Source of the DNA: Gaiellasilicea sp963749515
GTDB taxonomy: Bacteria; Actinomycetota; Thermoleophilia; Gaiellales; Gaiellaceae
NCBI GenBank assembly: GCA_963749515.1
Contig: CAVVMR010000010.1
Span: 124,001 to 188,000 of the forward strand
Direction: 5' to 3'
Length of the DNA: 64,000 bases
Below are positions 50,565 to 60,874 of the stretch, piece by piece. The notes under the pieces are model-generated. The model ran no database searches, was not told the origin of the DNA, and saw nothing but the letters and a program-made list of their open reading frames with translations. Every line of letters begins with the position of its first letter. Positions within the stretch are counted from its first letter, which is position 1. The position numbers and the translations under genes were made by a program.

Positions 50565-52834
50565 TCGCACGCTTTGTCGACCGCGGCTGGCCGACCCTGC
50601 TCGTCCTCGCCGCCTGTCTCGGGATCGCGCTCGCCAACGCCGTGCCTGCGCCGGCGCTCGTCCTCGCCCTGGTGTCGGCCGTCGCCGCCGTCGCCGTCCT
50701 GTCGTCGAAGGTTCGCCTTCCGGCCTGTGCCGTCGCGGTGGCTCTCGCCGGCTGGTGGTGGGGAAGCGCCCGTCTCGACGCGCTCGACCGCAGCGTGCTC
50801 GCACCGGAGATCGGTCGGTCGGCCGACGCGACGGTCGTCGTCACCGGCCCCGCACGAAAGACGCCGTTCGCGCTTCGTGTTCCCGGAGAGGTGCGCCTGT
50901 TCGATTCGCGCGCGCTCCGCGAACGAGTCCTGCTCGAGCTCCCGGTGGGCAGGTCGCCGCCGCAGGGCGCCGTCCTCGCGTTGCGAGCCACAATCGCCGC
51001 TCCCCGTGGTGCCGACGACGGCTTCGACGAACGCGGCTGGCTGGCGCGCCGCGGCGTCCATGTCGTGCTGCACGGCGGCGACTGGCGGATCGTGGGCAGG
51101 CGCGGCGGTATCGGCGGCGTCTCCGACCGGCTCCGGGCGCACGTTGCGCGTGCGATCGCCCCTGGGCTGGGCGGCGAGCGGCGCGCGGTTCTGGCGGGCA
51201 TCGTGCTCGGCGAGGACGAGGGGCTCACGGATGAGCTCCGGACCAACTTCAAGGCCTCCGGGCTCTACCACCTGCTGGCCGTCTCGGGGCAGAACGTCGC
51301 GTTCCTCTCGCTCGGCGTGCTCGGGCTCGCGTGGTTGCTGGGAATCCACCGGCTGGCGGCCGAGGTGGCCGTGATCGGCACGATCGGTGCATACGTCCTT
51401 GCGGTCGGCTGGCAGCCGTCCGTCGTGCGCGCCGGAGTCGCAGGCGGCCTGGCGTCGCTGGCGTGGCTGCTCGCTCGTCCGCGCGATCGCTGGCATCTCC
51501 TCGCTCTGGGCGCGGCGACCCTGCTCGCGTGGACTCCGGCGTGTCTGTTCGAGCCGGGCTTCCAGCTCTCGTTCGCCGCGGTCGGCGCGATCTTCCTGCT
51601 GCTCCCGAAGCTACGGCTCGCGCTCGACGGCTACCCCATGCCCGCCTGGCTGCGCGACGCGCTCGCTGTCTCGACGGCCTGTGGTGCCGCAACGGCGCCG
51701 ATCCTCTGGCTGCAGTTCGGAAGCGTCCCCGTCTACTCGTTGCTGGCGAACGCGCTCGTGGCGCTCGCGATCGGCCCACTGCTCGGGCTGGCGCTCGTCG
51801 GCTCGCTGCTCGAGCCGGTGCTGCCCTCGGTCGCGCTGGCGCTCGCCTGGTTGAACGGCTGGCTTGCCGCGTACATCGCGGCGTGCGCGGAGCTCGTCGC
51901 CGGGCTGCCTCTCGCTCAGATCGGCTCGGGCAAAGCCGTCCTGGTGCTGCTCGGGACCCCGCTCGCCCTGCTCGCACTCCAGCGGCTGCCGCGGTGGCGG
52001 CGGCCGGCGGCAGTGGCGTGCGCTGCGACGATCGTTCCAGCCCTTCTGGTCTGGCAGCTCTTCCCGTCGACGCCGCTGCCGCCGCCGAAAGGGCTCCGGA
52101 TCACATTCCTCGACGTCGGCCAGGGCGACTCGATCCTCCTGCAGGTTGCAGAGGGCTCGGTGCTCGTCGACGAAGGCCCGCCGGAGGCGAACGTCGCGCA
52201 GCAACTCCGATCGCTCGGTGTACGGAGACTGGCAGCGGTCGTCCTGACACATCCGCAGCGCGATCACATCGGCGGGGCCGAGACCGTCCTGCGCCGGATC
52301 GCGGTCGATCGCGTCCTCGACCCCCGCCTGACGAGATCGAGCCCCTACGAGCGGGCAGCGCTGGCGGAGGCCGAGAAGCGCGGCGTCGAGGTCGTCGAGG
52401 CGCGCGCCGGCGATGCGTTCCGGCTCGGCCGGCTGCACCTGCGGGTTCTCTGGCCCGACCGGGCCGGCACGGAGAGCGAGGATCCGAATCTGCTTCCAGT
52501 CGTCCTGCTCGCCACGTACGGCGAGATCGACGCGCTCCTCACCGCGGACGCGGAGACGGAGGTGACGGCGCGCCTGCTCTCGCGGCCCGTCGAGATCCTC
52601 AAGGTCGCCCACCACGGCTCGGCCGACTCGGGGCTCGAGAGCGAGCTGCGAGAGCTCCGGCCCGAGGTCGCGGTGATCTCCTGCGGCAGAGGCAACGACT
52701 ACGGCCACCCGACCCCGTCGACCGTCGCCGCGCTCCGAGCAAGCCCGGGCCTCAGCCTCTACCGCACCGACGAGGACGGCCGCGTCGTGCTCGAGTCGGA
52801 CGGCGAGCGGATCACTGTCCGGAAGGGCCGTTGA
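50561..52834 (+). CDS. comEC: ComEC/Rec2 DNA-uptake channel
   Basis: 757 residues. A hydrophobic N-terminus, DUF4131 (about 30-190), the Competence membrane domain (about 205-475; VSGQNVAFLSLGVL and the PSVVRAGVAG region) and a C-terminal MBL-like nuclease domain (about 505-757; FLDVGQGDSILLQ, LTHPQRDHIGG, LLTADAETE, KVAHHGSADSG). The TTG start overlaps comEA's stop, which fixes it. It would pass single-stranded DNA into the cytoplasm. All domains look intact, so the gene is under selection. Confidence 0.93.
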   Translation: MIARFVDRGWPTLLVLAACLGIALANAVPAPALVLALVSAVAAVAVLSSKVRLPACAVAVALAGWWWGSARLDALDRSVLAPEIGRSADATVVVTGPARKTPFALRVPGEVRLFDSRALRERVLLELPVGRSPPQGAVLALRATIAAPRGADDGFDERGWLARRGVHVVLHGGDWRIVGRRGGIGGVSDRLRAHVARAIAPGLGGERRAVLAGIVLGEDEGLTDELRTNFKASGLYHLLAVSGQNVAFLSLGVLGLAWLLGIHRLAAEVAVIGTIGAYVLAVGWQPSVVRAGVAGGLASLAWLLARPRDRWHLLALGAATLLAWTPACLFEPGFQLSFAAVGAIFLLLPKLRLALDGYPMPAWLRDALAVSTACGAATAPILWLQFGSVPVYSLLANALVALAIGPLLGLALVGSLLEPVLPSVALALAWLNGWLAAYIAACAELVAGLPLAQIGSGKAVLVLLGTPLALLALQRLPRWRRPAAVACAATIVPALLVWQLFPSTPLPPPKGLRITFLDVGQGDSILLQVAEGSVLVDEGPPEANVAQQLRSLGVRRLAAVVLTHPQRDHIGGAETVLRRIAVDRVLDPRLTRSSPYERAALAEAEKRGVEVVEARAGDAFRLGRLHLRVLWPDRAGTESEDPNLLPVVLLATYGEIDALLTADAETEVTARLLSRPVEILKVAHHGSADSGLESELRELRPEVAVISCGRGNDYGHPTPSTVAALRASPGLSLYRTDEDGRVVLESDGERITVRKGR

Positions 52835-52835
52835 G

Positions 52836-52841
52836 TAGGGT
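52836..52841 (+). promoter_or_regulatory. Candidate leaderless -10 (TAGGGT) for holA
   Basis: TAGGGT lies 6 bases before the GTG at 52848, between comEC and holA. Confidence 0.35.
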
Positions 52842-52847
52842 GGGGGC

Positions 52848-53849
52848 GTGGCCGCGGCACCGGATCTGAAGCCCGTCTATCTCCTCACCGGCAGCGACCG
52901 CCCCAAGATCGAGACGGCGCTCGCGCGCCTGCGGCGCCACTTCGAGCCGGAGGCGGTCGAGCTCGTCACGGCCCAGGAGCTGTCCGGTCCGGACGCAGCG
53001 GCGCTGTGCAACGTCGGCAGCCTCTTCGGCGACGCGCGGCTCGTCGTGATCGAAGGCGTCGACGGCCGGCGCAACGCAGACGGCCGGCTCGCGAACGGCT
53101 GGAAGGTCGCCGACGTGAAGGCGATCGAGGAGTACCTCGCCTCGCCGGCCCCCGGCACCGTCCTGGCCCTCGTCGCCGAGGAGCTGAAGAAGGACGCGCC
53201 GTTGACGAAGGCGTGCGCCAAGGCCGGAGACGTTCTCGCCTTCGAGGTGCCGAAGCGCAACGTCGCCAACTGGGTCGCCGAGCGCTTCAAGCAAGCCGGC
53301 GCGCGCGCCGAACCGGAGGCGTGCGCAGCGCTCGTCCACCTCGTCGGCGACGACTTCCACCAGCTCGCGAACGAGATCGACAAGCTCGCGCTCTGGGCCG
53401 GGGACGAGCCGATCGGGCAGAACGAGGTGGAGCTCCTCGTGGCCGCGGTGGCCGAGACGCCGACATTTGCCCTGACCGACGCCTGGGCTCAACGCGACGG
53501 CGGGCGCACGCTCGCCGCGAGCGAGACGATCTTCGAGCGCGAAGGACGCCCGCGCCGTGACACCGCTCCGCGCATGGCCGGCGCGCTCGTCAACCACCTC
53601 GCCTTCATGCGCCGCTGCCAGCAGCTCGCAGCCGAGGGCGTTCGGCCGCGCGACGCCGCGTCGACCCTCAAGCGGCATCCGTTCTACGTCGAGAAGGTGT
53701 TCGCCCAGGCGGCGAACTTCTCCGAGGACGAGCTGCGGGAGGCGGTCGTCCGTCTCGCAGCGCTCGACCACGGCCTCAAAGGAGGGAGCAAGCTGGCGCC
53801 CGACCTCGAGCTCCAGCGGGCTCTGATCGACCTCAGCGCGGAGAGCTAA
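52848..53849 (+). CDS. holA: DNA polymerase III delta subunit
   Basis: Clamp-loader wrench subunit, 333 residues. KPVYLLTGSDRPKIETAL opens the delta N-domain; SLFGDARLVVIEGVD, VLALVAEELKKDAPLTKAC and the helical collar (about 205-333; LVGDDFHQLANEIDKLALWAG, RHPFYVEKVFAQAANF) match HolA. GTG start with a TAnnnT six bases upstream. Its position after comEC and before a divergent rpsT is conserved in many bacteria. Its stop overlaps that of convergent rpsT by four bases. Confidence 0.92.
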   Translation: MAAAPDLKPVYLLTGSDRPKIETALARLRRHFEPEAVELVTAQELSGPDAAALCNVGSLFGDARLVVIEGVDGRRNADGRLANGWKVADVKAIEEYLASPAPGTVLALVAEELKKDAPLTKACAKAGDVLAFEVPKRNVANWVAERFKQAGARAEPEACAALVHLVGDDFHQLANEIDKLALWAGDEPIGQNEVELLVAAVAETPTFALTDAWAQRDGGRTLAASETIFEREGRPRRDTAPRMAGALVNHLAFMRRCQQLAAEGVRPRDAASTLKRHPFYVEKVFAQAANFSEDELREAVVRLAALDHGLKGGSKLAPDLELQRALIDLSAES

Positions 53850-54118
53850 GAGCTAGAAGCGTCGCCGGCGACGAGGCGGGCTGCGCGGGCCTTCTTGCGC
53901 GCGGCCGTGTTCTTGTGCAGCGCCCCGCGGGAGGTGCCCTTGTCGATCGTCCGCACGAGCTCGAGGTGCTCGGCGGCGAGCTGGTCCTTGTCCCCGGCGG
54001 CGGCGGCCGCCTCGAGGCGCTTCGTCAGGGTCTTCACCGTGGAGCGGTAGCGGAGGTTCTCCTCGCGCTGGCGCTCGGCGATCCGGACGCGCTTTTTCTG
54101 TTGCTGAATGTTCGGCAT
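53846..54118 (-). CDS. rpsT: 30S ribosomal protein S20
   Basis: A 90-residue basic ribosomal protein. PNIQQQKKRVRIAERQREENLRYRS opens the S20 family; TIDKGTSRGALHKNTAARKKARAARLV is the rRNA-binding C-terminal helix. The ATG at 54118 gives the family's usual start; upstream in-frame codons have no similarity. It is convergent with holA and divergent from murJ. The leader has a short hairpin just before the start codon, of interest because S20 controls its own translation in other bacteria. Confidence 0.95.
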   Translation of the reverse strand: MPNIQQQKKRVRIAERQREENLRYRSTVKTLTKRLEAAAAAGDKDQLAAEHLELVRTIDKGTSRGALHKNTAARKKARAARLVAGDASSS

Positions 54119-54129
54119 CTCGAAGAAAG

Positions 54130-54146
54130 GCCCGCACTTGGCGGGC
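54130..54146 (-). promoter_or_regulatory. Hairpin in the rpsT 5' leader
   Basis: On the minus strand GCCCGC and GCGGGC pair around a 5-base loop, followed by CTTTCTTC and then the ATG 11 bases after the stem. It could be an S20 autoregulatory element or an attenuator; there is no classic Shine-Dalgarno. Confidence 0.4.
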
Positions 54147-54203
54147 GCGCAGGATCCTAGCAGACGACTCCTGGCGCCTGGCCGCATCGGCTGACCCGAT
54201 TCC

Positions 54204-54209
54204 TATACT
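54204..54209 (+). promoter_or_regulatory. Candidate leaderless -10 (TATACT) for murJ
   Basis: TATACT, the closest match to a consensus -10 among the leaderless candidates here, lies 6 bases before the GTG at 54216. Confidence 0.5.
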
Positions 54210-54215
54210 CGCAGC

Positions 54216-55784
54216 GTGGACGAGCGAGCCCAGGGACGGAGGCTCGTGTGGTCGACTGCGATCTTCTCGGCCGCGACCGGGCTCTCGCGCGTGCTCGGGC
54301 TCTTCCGCGAGATCGTGGCCGCCAACTACTTCGGCGCGCGCGGCCCGATCAACGCCTTCACCGTCGCCTTCCAGATCCCGAACCTCGTGCGCGCGCTCGT
54401 CGCCGACGCCGCCCTCTCCTCCGCGTTCGTCCCGGTCTTCAGCGAGCTGCTCGAGAAGGGGGAGAAGGCGCGTGCCTGGCGCGTCGCGTCGACCGTGTTC
54501 TGGCTCTTCCTGCTCGTCGTCGGGGCGATCACAGCGCTCTTCATCCTCGCCGCGCCGGTCCTCATGCCGCCGCTCACCGGCGAGTACGACGACCTGGCCG
54601 TCAGGCTCTCCCAGATCCTCTTCCCGATCGTCGTCCTGATCGGGCTCTTCGGGATCGTCACCGGGATCCTGAACAGCTACGAGGAGTTCACGATTCCGGC
54701 GCTGACGCCGGTGTTCTGGAACCTGGCGATCATCGCCGGCCTCGTGATCGGCGTCCCGCGCGCCGACAGCGACAGCAGCAAGCTCTACGTCTACGCCGGC
54801 TCGATCGTCGCCGGGACGCTGATCCAGTTCCTGCTCCCGCTGCCCTGGCTGCGCGGGCTCGACGGCAGGCTCCGTCTGGCCTTCGACATCCGCGATCCGG
54901 CCGTGAAGCAGGTGTTCAAGCTGATGGGGCCGGTGATCCTCGGGCTCGGCCTGATCAACGTGAACGCGGTGATCGGCACCGTCGTCGCGTCGAAGTGGAT
55001 CGACCCGACGATCGCCCCGAACGCGATCGACAAGGCGTTCCGCATCTACATGCTCCCGCAGGGGATGTTCTCGGTCGCGGTCGCGACGATTCTCTATCCG
55101 TCGCTCGCGCGGCTCGCCGCCCGCGGCGACCTCGCGGGCTTCCGGGCCACGGTCTCCGCCGGGCTCGGGCAGATCAACTTCCTGCTCATCCCCGCCGGCG
55201 TGGCCTCGGCCGTCCTCGCCGAGCCGATCGTCCGCCTGCTCTACGAGCGCGGCGCGTTCGAGCCCGACCAGACACACGTGGTCGCCGGTGCGCTCGCAGC
55301 CTTCTCCCTCGGACTGACCTTCAACGGGATGATGCTGATGCTGAACCGCGGCTTCTTCAGCCTGCAGGCGCCGTGGGTCCCGACCTTCGTCGCCCTCGCG
55401 GTCGTCGTCCTGAACACCGCGCTCTACGCCGTCTTCTACCGCGTCGGTGCCTGGGGGATCCCACTCGCGATCTCGCTGGCGAACATCGCCGGCGCCTCGC
55501 TGCTCTTCTTCGCGTTGCGACGGCGCGCCGGCCGGCTCGACCTGAGCGCGATGGCGCGGTCGTTCCTGCTCATCGCGGTCGCCTCCGCGGCGCTCGGCGC
55601 CGTCGCCTACGGCGTCTGGTACGGGCTCGACGACGCGCTCGGCCGCTCGTTCCCCGCGCAGCTGCTCTCGCTCGTCGCGGCGCTCGCGGCCGGCGGCGCC
55701 GTCTATCTCGCAGCCTGTCGTGCGCTCCGGGTGCCCGAGATCGCGACGCTACTCTCCCTGCGAGACCGCTTCCGCCGGACCTGA
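54216..55784 (+). CDS. murJ: Lipid II flippase MurJ (MviN family)
   Basis: A 522-residue polytopic membrane protein that flips lipid II outward for peptidoglycan synthesis. ATGLSRVLGLFREIVAANYFGARGPINAFTVAFQIPNLVRAL is the MurJ N-terminus with the essential Arg residues of the central cavity. About 13-14 hydrophobic segments follow, plus NSYEEFTIPALTPVFWNLAII and YMLPQGMFSVAVATILYPSLARLAARGDL. GTG start with TATACT six bases upstream. Six bases separate it from lepA, so lepA may share the transcript. Confidence 0.95.
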   Translation: MDERAQGRRLVWSTAIFSAATGLSRVLGLFREIVAANYFGARGPINAFTVAFQIPNLVRALVADAALSSAFVPVFSELLEKGEKARAWRVASTVFWLFLLVVGAITALFILAAPVLMPPLTGEYDDLAVRLSQILFPIVVLIGLFGIVTGILNSYEEFTIPALTPVFWNLAIIAGLVIGVPRADSDSSKLYVYAGSIVAGTLIQFLLPLPWLRGLDGRLRLAFDIRDPAVKQVFKLMGPVILGLGLINVNAVIGTVVASKWIDPTIAPNAIDKAFRIYMLPQGMFSVAVATILYPSLARLAARGDLAGFRATVSAGLGQINFLLIPAGVASAVLAEPIVRLLYERGAFEPDQTHVVAGALAAFSLGLTFNGMMLMLNRGFFSLQAPWVPTFVALAVVVLNTALYAVFYRVGAWGIPLAISLANIAGASLLFFALRRRAGRLDLSAMARSFLLIAVASAALGAVAYGVWYGLDDALGRSFPAQLLSLVAALAAGGAVYLAACRALRVPEIATLLSLRDRFRRT

Positions 55785-55790
55785 GGACGC

Positions 55791-57574
<1,784 letters not shown>

Positions 57575-57578
<4 letters not shown>

Positions 57579-58675
57579 GCGCGCGCCACCTCTACGTCCA
57601 CCTGCCGTTCTGCGCCCACCGGTGCGGCTACTGCGACTTCGTGACGGTGACCGGACACGACGGCGAGCACGGCGGCTACGTCGACGCGCTGCTGGCCGAG
57701 CTGGAGCTCGAGCGGGAGCATCTCGCCGCCGAGGTCGACACCGTCTTTCTCGGCGGGGGCACGCCGACCTTCACCGAGCCGGCCGCGCTTGCTCGCCTGC
57801 TCTCCGGGCTCCCGGCCGCGGCGGAGACCACGGTCGAGGCCAACCCGGAGACGGTGACGCCGGGCCTCGCCGCGCTGCTTCAGGAGCACGGCGTCGACCG
57901 CGTCTCGCTCGGCGCGCAGACCTTCCAGCCTCACCTCTTGGCGACGCTCGAGCGACTCGCCCGGCCGGAAGACGTGCGCGGGGCCGTGCACACGCTGCGC
58001 GACGCGGGCTTTGACAACGTCTCGCTCGACCTCATCTACGGGATTCCGGACCAGACCGTCGCCGACCTCGAGCGCGACCTCGCCGAGGCCCTCGCGCTCG
58101 AGCCCGAGCATCTCTCCTGCTACGAGCTCGAGGCCAAGCCCGGAACGCGCTTCACGCATGCGCACGGCGAGGAGCTCGAGCGCCAGGCGGACGCGATGGA
58201 GGACTACTTCGAACGGGTCGTCGAGACGCTGACCACCGCCGGCTATCGCTGGTACGAGACGGCCAACTTCTGCCGGATCGACGGCGACCGCGACCTGCGC
58301 TCACGTCACAACCTCGGCTACTGGCTCGGGCGCGACTATCTCGGGATCGGCGTCGGCGCAGTCTCGACGGTCGCAGGGCTGAGGTGGCGGAACGCGCCGA
58401 GCCTGCCGCGCTACCTGTCCGCGCTGCATCGCGGCGAGCGCCCGTTGCGCGAGCTCGAGCCGCTCGCGGTGGACGTGCGTGCCCGCGAGCGCGTGCTGCT
58501 CGGTCTGCGGCTCGACGAGCCGCTGTCCACTGCCGGGCTCGACGGCGCGCTCGACGCCGCGGCGCTCTCGCGGCTCGAACGCCACGGCCTGGTGGCGACC
58601 GGGGGCGGGACGCTCGCGCTGACCCGTCGCGGCCGCTTCCTCGGCGGCGGCGTCACGGCAGAGCTGCTCGTTTGA
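57575..58675 (+). CDS. hemW: HemW-like radical SAM protein (heme chaperone)
   Basis: 366 residues. The 4Fe-4S motif CAHRCGYCDF has Cys13, Cys17 and Cys20 followed by Phe, the HemW pattern; true HemN has a fourth Cys. VFLGGGTPTF, EANPET, RVSLGAQTF and NVSLDLIYGIPDQT follow. HRLD-type heme-binding segments are weak, but RSRHNLGYWLGRDYLGIGVGA is characteristic of HemW. It probably inserts heme into target enzymes rather than oxidising coproporphyrinogen. The ATG overlaps the lepA stop. Confidence 0.93.
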
Positions 58676-58682
58676 CGGTCGC

Positions 58683-58688
58683 TAGAAT
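58683..58688 (+). promoter_or_regulatory. Candidate -10 (TAGAAT) for hrcA
   Basis: TAGAAT lies 9 bases before the hrcA ATG in the 22-base gap after hemW. I see no CIRCE inverted repeat (TTAGCACTC-N9-GAGTGCTAA) here. Confidence 0.4.
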
Positions 58689-58697
58689 TACCTGCAA

Positions 58698-59723
58698 ATG
58701 AGCCCGATCAGCGAGCGCAAGCGCGACATTCTCCGGCGGGTCGTCGAGGAGCACGTGGCCACCGGAGAACCGGTCGGCTCGAAGACGCTCGTCGAGCGCT
58801 CGGGGCTGTCCGTCTCCCCCTCGACGGTGCGGAGCGAGCTCGCCGAGCTCGAGTCGCTCGGGCTGCTCTCGCATCCGCACACCTCGGCCGGCCGCATCCC
58901 CACCGGCGCCGGCTACCGCTTCTACGCCGAGGAGCTCCTCGAACGGCAGGAGTCCCGGCCGGCACGCTTCCCGCTCGACCTGACCTCGATGAAGAGCGAG
59001 GTCGAGGCGGCGCTGCAGTCGACGACCGAGATGCTGAGCGAGGTGACGCAGCTGCTTGCGCTCGTCTCTGCGCCGGGTCTCGAGACCGCCACCGTGCGCC
59101 ACGTCGAAGCGCTGCTGCTCCAGCCGTCCGTCGTGATGGTCGTGACCATCACCTCGACCGGCGGCGTGGCGAAGAAGCTCGTGACCTTCGACGCGCCGGT
59201 CGACCCGGGCCTCGCCTCCTGGGCGAACGAGTACCTGAACGAGCGGCTCGCGGGAGTGGGCCTCGGCACCCACCTGCTTCGCAGACGGATCGACGATCCG
59301 AGCCTGTCCGCGCGGGAACTCGCCTTCCTCGACGCCCTGCGCCCGTCGTTCCTCGAGCTGGCCGCCCCCACCGCGCAGTCGCTCTACGTCGGCGGCGCGG
59401 CATCGCTCCTCGACGGCGCCCGCGCCGACGAGCTGCAGGCTTGCCGGAGCCTCCTCTCGGTGCTCGAGAAGCGCGCGGCCGTGCTCGAGCTGATGACGGA
59501 CGCGTTCGACGTGCGCCGTCCGTTCATCCGCGTCGGCCTCGACCATCCCGAACTGCACGCCGTCTCGCTCGTCGGCGCGAGCTACGGGCTTCCGACGCGG
59601 ATGCTCGGGACCGTCGGCCTGCTTGGCCCGGTGCGAATGGACTACGACAAGGCAGTTCGCACGGTGCGGGCGGCCGCTCACGAGCTCTCCCGCCTGGTCG
59701 AAGCCACGTACGACGACAGCTAG
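58698..59723 (+). CDS. hrcA: Heat-inducible transcription repressor HrcA
   Basis: 341 residues. The winged-helix domain (1-75) contains ERKRDILRRVVEEHVATGEPVGSKTLVERSGLSVSPSTVRSELAELESLGLLSHPHTSAGRIPTGAGYRFY, then a GAF-like dimerisation/sensing domain, ending IRVGLDHPELHAVSLVGASYGLPTRMLGTVGLLGPVRMDYDKAVRTVRAAA. Represses heat-shock genes through CIRCE elements. In many bacteria hrcA is followed by grpE-dnaK-dnaJ; here dnaJ follows directly after 21 bases, with grpE and dnaK absent. Confidence 0.95.
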   Translation: MSPISERKRDILRRVVEEHVATGEPVGSKTLVERSGLSVSPSTVRSELAELESLGLLSHPHTSAGRIPTGAGYRFYAEELLERQESRPARFPLDLTSMKSEVEAALQSTTEMLSEVTQLLALVSAPGLETATVRHVEALLLQPSVVMVVTITSTGGVAKKLVTFDAPVDPGLASWANEYLNERLAGVGLGTHLLRRRIDDPSLSARELAFLDALRPSFLELAAPTAQSLYVGGAASLLDGARADELQACRSLLSVLEKRAAVLELMTDAFDVRRPFIRVGLDHPELHAVSLVGASYGLPTRMLGTVGLLGPVRMDYDKAVRTVRAAAHELSRLVEATYDDS

Positions 59724-59732
59724 GGCGGGAGC

Positions 59733-59738
59733 TAGGCT
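59733..59738 (+). promoter_or_regulatory. Candidate leaderless -10 (TAGGCT) for dnaJ
   Basis: TAGGCT lies 6 bases before the dnaJ ATG at 59745, in the short gap after hrcA, so dnaJ may have a start of its own in addition to readthrough. Confidence 0.4.
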
Positions 59739-59744
59739 TGCCCG

Positions 59745-60860
59745 ATGGCCACGGCTGAACGCGACTACTACGAGCTGCTCGGTGTCGAGCGGACGGCGAG
59801 CGAGGCCGAGATCAAGAAGGCCTTCCGGAAGCTTGCGCGCGAGCTGCACCCGGACGTCTCGCAGGAGCCGGACGCGCAGGCTCGCTTTCGTGCAGTCGCC
59901 GAGGCGTACGAGGTGCTTTCGAAGCCCGAGACGCGCCAGCTCTACGACCGCTACGGCCACGCGGGCCTCCGGCGCGGCGGCTACGCGCCGAGCGACTTCG
60001 ACTTCTCGAACCTGACAGACATCTTCTCGGCCTTCTTCGGGGACGATCTGTTCGCACGCAACCGCGGCGGCCGGGCGCGGGGAGGGGACGTCGGAGTCTC
60101 GATCGGGATCGAGCTCGCCGATGCGTTCACGGGCGTCACTCGGACCGCCGAGGTCGAGATCGCGGCGACGTGCGAGCACTGCGAAGGCGAGGGCGCCGAG
60201 CCCGGGACGGAGAAGGCCACGTGCTCCACCTGCGGTGGGCAGGGCCAGCTGCAGCAGGTCTCCCGCAGCGTCTTCGGCGAGTTCGTCCGCACGCAGACGT
60301 GCCCCACCTGCGGCGGCGTGGGCCGCGTGGCCGAGACTCCCTGCACCGTCTGTGGCGGCGCCGGCCGCACGCTCGAGCTGAAGGAGCTCGAGGTCGAGAT
60401 TCCGGCCGGGATTCACGACGGCCAGCGGATCCGCCTCCGGGGCAGCGGGCATGCGGGCTCGAACGGAGGGCTCCCCGGCGATGCGTATGTGGAGGTGCGC
60501 GTCGCCCGCGACCCGCGCTTCGAGCGCGACGGCGACGACATCCTGTCGCAGGTCGACCTGACGATCGTTCAGGCCGCTCGTGGTTCGACCCTCTCCGTGC
60601 CGACGCTCGAAGGCGACCTCGAGCTGGACTTCGGGGCGGGGACGCAGCCGGGGGAGGTGCGCGTGCTGCGTGGCAAGGGGATGCCGTCGCTCGAACGTTC
60701 CGGCCGCGGCGATCATCGCGTGCTCGTCAACGTCTCCGTGCCGCGGCACCTGACCGACGAGCAGCGCGAGCTCCTCGACCGCTTCGAGTCGCTGTCCGAC
60801 GAAGACACCTATCGGCGTGACGAGGGCTTCTTCGAGAAGCTCAGAAACGCCATCCGCTGA
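59745..60860 (+). CDS. dnaJ: Molecular chaperone DnaJ
   Basis: 371 residues. J-domain (5-70) with the HPD motif in ELHPDVSQE, then a short Gly-rich linker, a zinc-binding domain with four CxxCxGxG repeats (CEHCEGEG, CSTCGGQG, CPTCGGVG, CTVCGGAG), and two C-terminal substrate-binding domains with the conserved HPFFERDG-like RDPRFERDGDD and GTLSVPTLEG-like segments. It is a full class I DnaJ, a DnaK co-chaperone; no dnaK in the window. 14 bases separate it from prmA. Confidence 0.95.
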   Translation: MATAERDYYELLGVERTASEAEIKKAFRKLARELHPDVSQEPDAQARFRAVAEAYEVLSKPETRQLYDRYGHAGLRRGGYAPSDFDFSNLTDIFSAFFGDDLFARNRGGRARGGDVGVSIGIELADAFTGVTRTAEVEIAATCEHCEGEGAEPGTEKATCSTCGGQGQLQQVSRSVFGEFVRTQTCPTCGGVGRVAETPCTVCGGAGRTLELKELEVEIPAGIHDGQRIRLRGSGHAGSNGGLPGDAYVEVRVARDPRFERDGDDILSQVDLTIVQAARGSTLSVPTLEGDLELDFGAGTQPGEVRVLRGKGMPSLERSGRGDHRVLVNVSVPRHLTDEQRELLDRFESLSDEDTYRRDEGFFEKLRNAIR

Positions 60861-60874
60861 ATGCCGGGGCCGGC

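Noticed and set aside
58640..58700. CIRCE element before hrcA.
   Set aside because: No TTAGCACTC/GAGTGCTAA-type inverted repeat seen.
58653..60749. A 698-codon open frame on the minus strand opposite hrcA and dnaJ.
   Set aside because: Fully antisense to two certain genes, with shadow-frame composition and no family motif.
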